From Augochlora pura (lineage: Eukaryota; Arthropoda; Insecta; Hymenoptera; Halictidae), in assembly GCF_028453695.1 (NCBI RefSeq), contig NC_135778.1, positions 12,150,244-12,214,243 on the forward strand: a stretch of DNA of 64,000 nucleotides. The letters run 5' to 3'. Below, in pieces: positions 60,413-64,000 of the stretch. The notes beneath the pieces are model-generated. The model saw nothing but the letters and a program-made list of their open reading frames with translations, made no database searches and was not told the DNA's origin. The position numbers and the translations under genes were made by a program. Every line of letters begins with the position of its first letter. Within the stretch, counting starts at the first letter, position 1.

Positions 60413-61702
60413 TTCGCGAGAATTAATCGACCTGCCTCGTTCGACGCGACGTTTCATCGAGACGATTCTTTCGGTCCCCATCGACGGGGGGCCTTGTTGA
60501 TCCCGACGACTGTTCAGCAAGCATCGAACAACCACGGAAGCGGCGCCGCCGTAGGATGCTAGACCGTTCTTCGACGGGGATGTGTCCCACGTGACCGGAC
60601 CTCGAACAATACCGGAGAGTCGCGCGGAGTCGGTTGCTGTTGCACGTGTATGCACTCCAGACGATCAACGCCGGGTTATTGAAACGCCGCAGAAAGAGAT
60701 GGCTCGTGGAAAGCAACGCAACTCTCTGTGCCCGCGGATTGGAAGGTTAAGCGTTCGGTGCCTCTCCTTGCTAGACCTCCATGCATTGACCGGGTGTTCG
60801 TGAGCACCCCTCTGACCCCCTCGGAAACGAGTACACGTTCGTGCCCTTATATATATAGGGACACGAGTGCGACACGTACTCCCGCGTCGGATCTGCTCGC
60901 CGGTACATACGTGCATACTTAGCTGGCTCGGGAGAGGTGCCGAAGGGGTTGCAAGGCAACTGCAACAGCGGCAGTGGCAGCACCGATGTTGCTGCTGTTT
61001 GCAAAGCGGTGTATTATACTGTCAGCCATGCTGGGGATTAGCAAACGCAATACATCGGGCTTCGCGATCGTGCTGCGCATCTGTTCGCCAATCCAACCCC
61101 CTCCAACCTTGCTCCTTCCGACTGTCCCTTTCCGCACGATACATTCTGTCGGCCTCCGCTGGTGCTCGACCCGGCCCCGGCTCTTCTCTGTCTCCTCGAT
61201 TCTCTCTCGTCCCCGCGTCGGTAACATCGCTCGCTATGCACCGTCTCGCAGCCCTCTCCTACAAGAGCTGCATCGCAATTGATCCAAGTTGCACGGCACG
61301 GGCATGCACGATCTGCAAATAACACGAAAACCATCCTTGCCGAAGGCGACGTCCTACGGTGCTATTATAATAAGCGCTGTCTACGATCGTCACGACTCGT
61401 GCGGCCCCCGCGCCCATTGTTATTACATAACGCGTTACAGGATCCTACGAAGATGTCGGGGGATCCCGGTGAGCCGATAATAGACCCCTGGAACGGTAAT
61501 TACGAGCCCCAGACCAACGATCTGCGGAGCGGACAGTGTTTTCGGATGGGAGTGCTCCGATTCGAATGCACGACTCGGTGATTAACTTAGCGACGGATTG
61601 TCTGTCACTCGTCTGGGACACCCCCCTTGTGGAATCAACGCCGGCATCATCTGTGATATCTTGCTCCAAATACAACACATTTTATTTGATCCATTTGTTC
61701 GT

Positions 61703-61996
61703 TTAACCCTTTCGCTCACGAAGCGCATTACCGAGCAGTTGACGCTGAGGTACGGAATGCTAGGAAGTAGAGTAAAAATAGTAAATTTAAGGAAATTGTA
61801 AATTTTACAATGATATTTATTATATTTAGTAATATTACTTTACTTTCTAAAATATAGACATTTATAATCATAATTTATTTTTTTAAATATTATTGTCAAC
61901 TGTTTGTATGATATAAAAAGTATATACATGGTATAAACGTATATAAATGGTCATTCTTCGAGCGCGTATATACTCCCGTTGGAGCGAAAGGGTTAA
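61703..61996. mobile_element. TTAA-type MITE, family F (294 bp)
   Basis: TTAACCCTTTCGCTC at the left is exactly inverted as GAGCGAAAGGGTTAA at the right, a perfect 15-bp terminal repeat including TTAA. The interior is AT-rich and non-coding. A clean subterminal palindrome was not seen, apart from a short GTATATAC. Confidence 0.85.
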
Positions 61997-62149
61997 CCGA
62001 GAGATATCTCTGCAATTTCTGTTCGTTACGTTTACTTTTTGGTTCGGCGTAACAATTTGATAACGACTGTATTTAAATTTTGAACAATATGCACGATGAC
62101 CGTGCGTAATATGCTTGGAATTATAATTAATCGTAATAATTATAAATTG

Positions 62150-62515
62150 AATTCCATTTCGAATAATGTACGCAAAGTGTGCTCAAGCATAATATATTTC
62201 GTATCATAATTAATTGTAATTTGATTGCGGATCTTTATGCAAAATGGAGTTGACTGCATTAATTGGAAGATGTTGGTATTGTTCAATGATTGAGTTCTTC
62301 TATTAACTTTAAAAATTATGTAATAATACACCATTATTTTTAAATTCTTTTGAAGCCTCGAATATTGTATATTTCACAGATTCATTTTTGTCATAAATGC
62401 ATGGAGACCGGCATTCTAACCATCACAATTGCATGCCGAATTATTAATAATGTACGCACAGCATATCCAAGTATAATATTCTGGTATCATGATTAATCAT
62501 AACAACAATCGGTTA
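62150..62515. repeat. Local direct duplication (~75 bp units) in AT-rich DNA
   Basis: TTTCGAATAATGTACGCAAA with GTATCATAATTAATTGTAA (about 62156-62213) is echoed by AATAATGTACGCACAGC with GTATCATGATTAATCATAA (about 62444-62505). The units are diverged and about 290 bp apart. No function is apparent. Confidence 0.55.
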
Positions 62516-62534
62516 AATGATTGTTACAATACAG

Positions 62535-62576
62535 CATTAATAAATTCACAACAAGCATTAATAAATTCGCAACAAC
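62535..62576 (+). repeat. Two-unit 21-bp tandem repeat
   Basis: GCATTAATAAATTCACAACA occurs at 62535 and again at 62556 with one change (CACAAC to CGCAAC). Confidence 0.85.
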
Positions 62577-63075
62577 CATATTTATAGCCGAGTACAAAAA
62601 CTTCTAAAATAGTGTCCCCGCAAAGTAGAATTTATACTGCAAGAACAAAGAAGCAAAATACCATTCTCAAACATATAAAGAATATTACACGTTACACGGT
62701 TTCACGTTACGCACGTCAAGCGGTCTCTACTAATTTTACTTAAGAACTTAATCTCTAACGGAACATTTACACTCCCGCCCGTGATAAAGATTTAAGAATT
62801 CTCTACACGGAATTGTACTGCTACGAGGCTTATAACGCTAAATCGATGCACCGGAATTCCATCTACAGATCTACTGTCTAAGGCCTAGACGTACCAAACA
62901 TGGCCCAGGTTGCGGCTGGCAGCCAATATGGCTGCTGAATATTTGATAGGGCTGCGCTACGAGCGATTGACGGAGACAGACGTAGACTGTCTTCGCCTTC
63001 GACGGAACAGGTTCAGCACTTCTATAAAATTTCACTGTATTCTAATAACTAAATCGAAAATTAGCGTGTAGCGAA

Positions 63076-63147
63076 ATGTTAACATGGCTAAAAAGAGACG
63101 GTGAGTATTCATCGTACTCGCATCGCAATACAATAGTCCTCGCGTGA
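63076..63147 (+). promoter_or_regulatory. Upstream short open frames before the 63151 gene
   Basis: Two short frames precede the main start. One begins at ATG 63076, has 23 codons and ends at a TGA (63145-63147) four bases before the main ATG. The other begins at ATG 63084 and encodes only MAKKRR before TGA (63102-63104). If the transcript includes them, they would be expected to reduce initiation at 63151. A CG|GTGAGT donor-like site also lies at 63101, so part of this region could be intronic. Whether either is used is not shown by the sequence. Confidence 0.35.
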
Positions 63148-63150
63148 AAC

Positions 63151-63651
63151 ATGTCTCATGTAAATGATCTTCGCTGCGTTAGAGGTGCAGCGACCGTCCC
63201 TGTTCGCGAATTAAAAAAAAAAAACAATAGGAAAATTTTTGAACAGTTTGTTTCGGCACGGATCGTTTATGATAGGGCTCCGCCAACAATTGGCAATCAG
63301 ATTCGACCGTGCCGGAATCTTTTATTCCAGTGGATATACCGGGCGTTAGAAGAGCCTGGCTTCACCAGGTATATGAACATACGTCAGTATATGATGAGGT
63401 TTCTCGAAAGTGCACCATACATTATTTTATGTAAAAGATCGATGAAGGACAAAGAATTTAAAACTATAAATTTATTACCTACACGTCCTGGAAGACCGCT
63501 AAAATTGGAAAAAATCGCCCTGGCGCCTTTATACCAAGATGTCAGGCCTATTACTTATGAAAAATATAAAAACATCAAGCAGTTATTACCTTATATATCT
63601 CAGGTGCATCATACATATTTCGAAACACTGCCACATGCAGAGTATAATTAA
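63151..63651 (+). CDS. Uncharacterised 166-residue basic protein, single exon
   Basis: A complete frame of 166 codons lies in otherwise AT-rich DNA where such length is unexpected. The start is the first ATG after an in-frame TGA (63145-63147), with A at -3. The protein is basic, has three Cys (9, 54, 94), and shows no signal peptide or membrane segment. Features include a Lys run at 22-24 encoded within a 12-base A tract (63213-63224), a helical-looking centre (about 55-95, with Trp61 and several Tyr, Arg and Phe) and a TRPGRPLK stretch at 111-118 that resembles a weak AT-hook core (GRP flanked by basic residues). The C-terminal part carries LLPYISQVHHTYFETLPHAE. I do not recognise the family. 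An intronless insect-specific gene and a transposon-derived or domesticated frame are both possible. An ATTAAA signal lies 47 bases after the stop. No neighbouring gene clarifies its role. Confidence 0.65.
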   Translation: MSHVNDLRCVRGAATVPVRELKKKNNRKIFEQFVSARIVYDRAPPTIGNQIRPCRNLLFQWIYRALEEPGFTRYMNIRQYMMRFLESAPYIILCKRSMKDKEFKTINLLPTRPGRPLKLEKIALAPLYQDVRPITYEKYKNIKQLLPYISQVHHTYFETLPHAEYN

Positions 63652-63697
63652 ATACTATCAATATCTTGTAATTTTAACAATGTAATTAGCGTCTAAA

Positions 63698-63703
63698 ATT
63701 AAA
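63698..63703 (+). terminator. Putative polyadenylation signal (ATTAAA)
   Basis: ATTAAA, the common variant of AATAAA, lies 47 bases after the stop of the 166-codon gene, and T-rich sequence follows. In AT-rich DNA such hexamers arise by chance, so this is supportive only. Confidence 0.35.
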
Positions 63704-64000
63704 AATACTACTTTTATTTTATATCGTGACATTATTTGTAAACAAAATTGGATTAATATGAAGTATATTTTAAGTGATATTTGATTTTTCAAAATTGAAA
63801 TTAAACGAATTTTACAATTGTCTAATTTTCAAAGTGGTGTAAGTCCATTTGAAGCCCGTACGTATACATCAGTTTAGTAAAAAAAACGCCTAAAACAAAT
63901 TTATATAACCAAATTACATATTGATAAAACATAGTCAGGCTTCTTGTAATTTGCCTAAATTTTTTCATTAACAGATATGTTAACCTTTAATTTTCTCGAT
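63704..64000. other. AT-rich right edge, nothing recognised
   Basis: There are no frames or repeats that I can support in the last 300 bases. Confidence 0.4.

Larger units (their letters stand above)
59340..61702. other. GC-rich block with GA microsatellites; no gene established
   Basis: Many overlapping frames occur here, including a 252-codon minus-strand frame (60655-59897) that runs through the (GA)n tract and is Ser/Leu/Arg-rich. At 61440-61470 an acceptor-like GCGTTACAG precedes a frame beginning MSGDPG with a strong GGTGAGC donor-like site inside. This could be a short first coding exon, but the evidence is thin. Confidence 0.35.

Noticed and set aside
59897..60655. 252-codon minus-strand frame
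   Set aside because: Its centre is a Ser-Leu run from the GA microsatellite, and the rest is Arg/Gly-rich with plus-strand frames opposite. There is no family motif.
1..64000. tRNA, rRNA or CRISPR features
   Set aside because: No tRNA B-box with a matching A-box and cloverleaf, no rRNA core sequence and no regularly spaced direct-repeat array was seen. The genome type also makes CRISPR implausible.

Overview
The window reads as nuclear DNA of an insect, most likely a hymenopteran (bee, wasp or ant). The reasons are a strong mosaic of CpG-dense GC-rich blocks and AT-rich blocks, many CT/GA microsatellites, short A-rich decayed transposons, and no bacterial gene or operon structure. The order is an inference from composition and repeat style; no species-diagnostic gene was found. 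Nearly all long open frames here are chance frames in GC-rich or microsatellite sequence. I support one complete protein-coding gene, a 166-codon single-exon frame at 63151-63651 near the right edge. One speculative exon lies on the minus strand at 7480-7640. No tRNA, rRNA or known microRNA was recognised, but I could not scan exhaustively.

Layout: GC-rich, CpG-dense blocks (roughly 1-960, 3181-5030, 6851-7740, 9051-10080, 14898-16600, 17523-18480, 22210-24040, 26117-27420, 29000-30080, 32870-34340, 35480-37540, 37780-39010, 40720-42900, 44130-44950, 45350-46300, 46780-47800, 51120-52330, 56640-57620, 59340-61640) alternate with AT-rich stretches. Most of the microsatellites and all the long G runs sit in the GC-rich blocks. 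Most of the recognisable mobile elements sit in the AT-rich stretches. The whole is best read as a large intergenic or intronic region.

The richest content is a set of about eighteen short (190-550 bp) non-autonomous elements. Each starts TTAAC and ends GTTAA, or a decayed version of this, with 13-20 bp terminal inverted repeats. This is the signature of piggyBac-type MITEs with TTAA target duplication. They fall into at least nine sequence families, labelled A to I here for convenience, plus a few unassigned copies. Four internal comparisons show TTAA-precise insertion: a C element nested in a B element (17216-17454), an A element nested in an A element (27835-28084), and an H element in one unit of a local duplication (40264-40512) whose other unit is the empty site (40630-40633). 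Empty B copies supply the unoccupied version of the first site. Many of these elements carry a short perfect palindrome just inside one end, with a sequence that differs by family.

Other mobile DNA: a dead mariner transposase (43290-44051, minus) with three in-frame stops, a frameshift and the first catalytic Asp changed to Asn; the RNase H-linked tail of a non-LTR retrotransposon (25445-26116, plus); and a nearly loopless 396-bp foldback element (49216-49611). There are also local tandem duplications (31315, 35168, 40246, 62150).

The genes do not form a pathway. The right-edge gene is followed by an ATTAAA signal and preceded by short upstream frames, so it may be a real transcription unit beside a gene desert.
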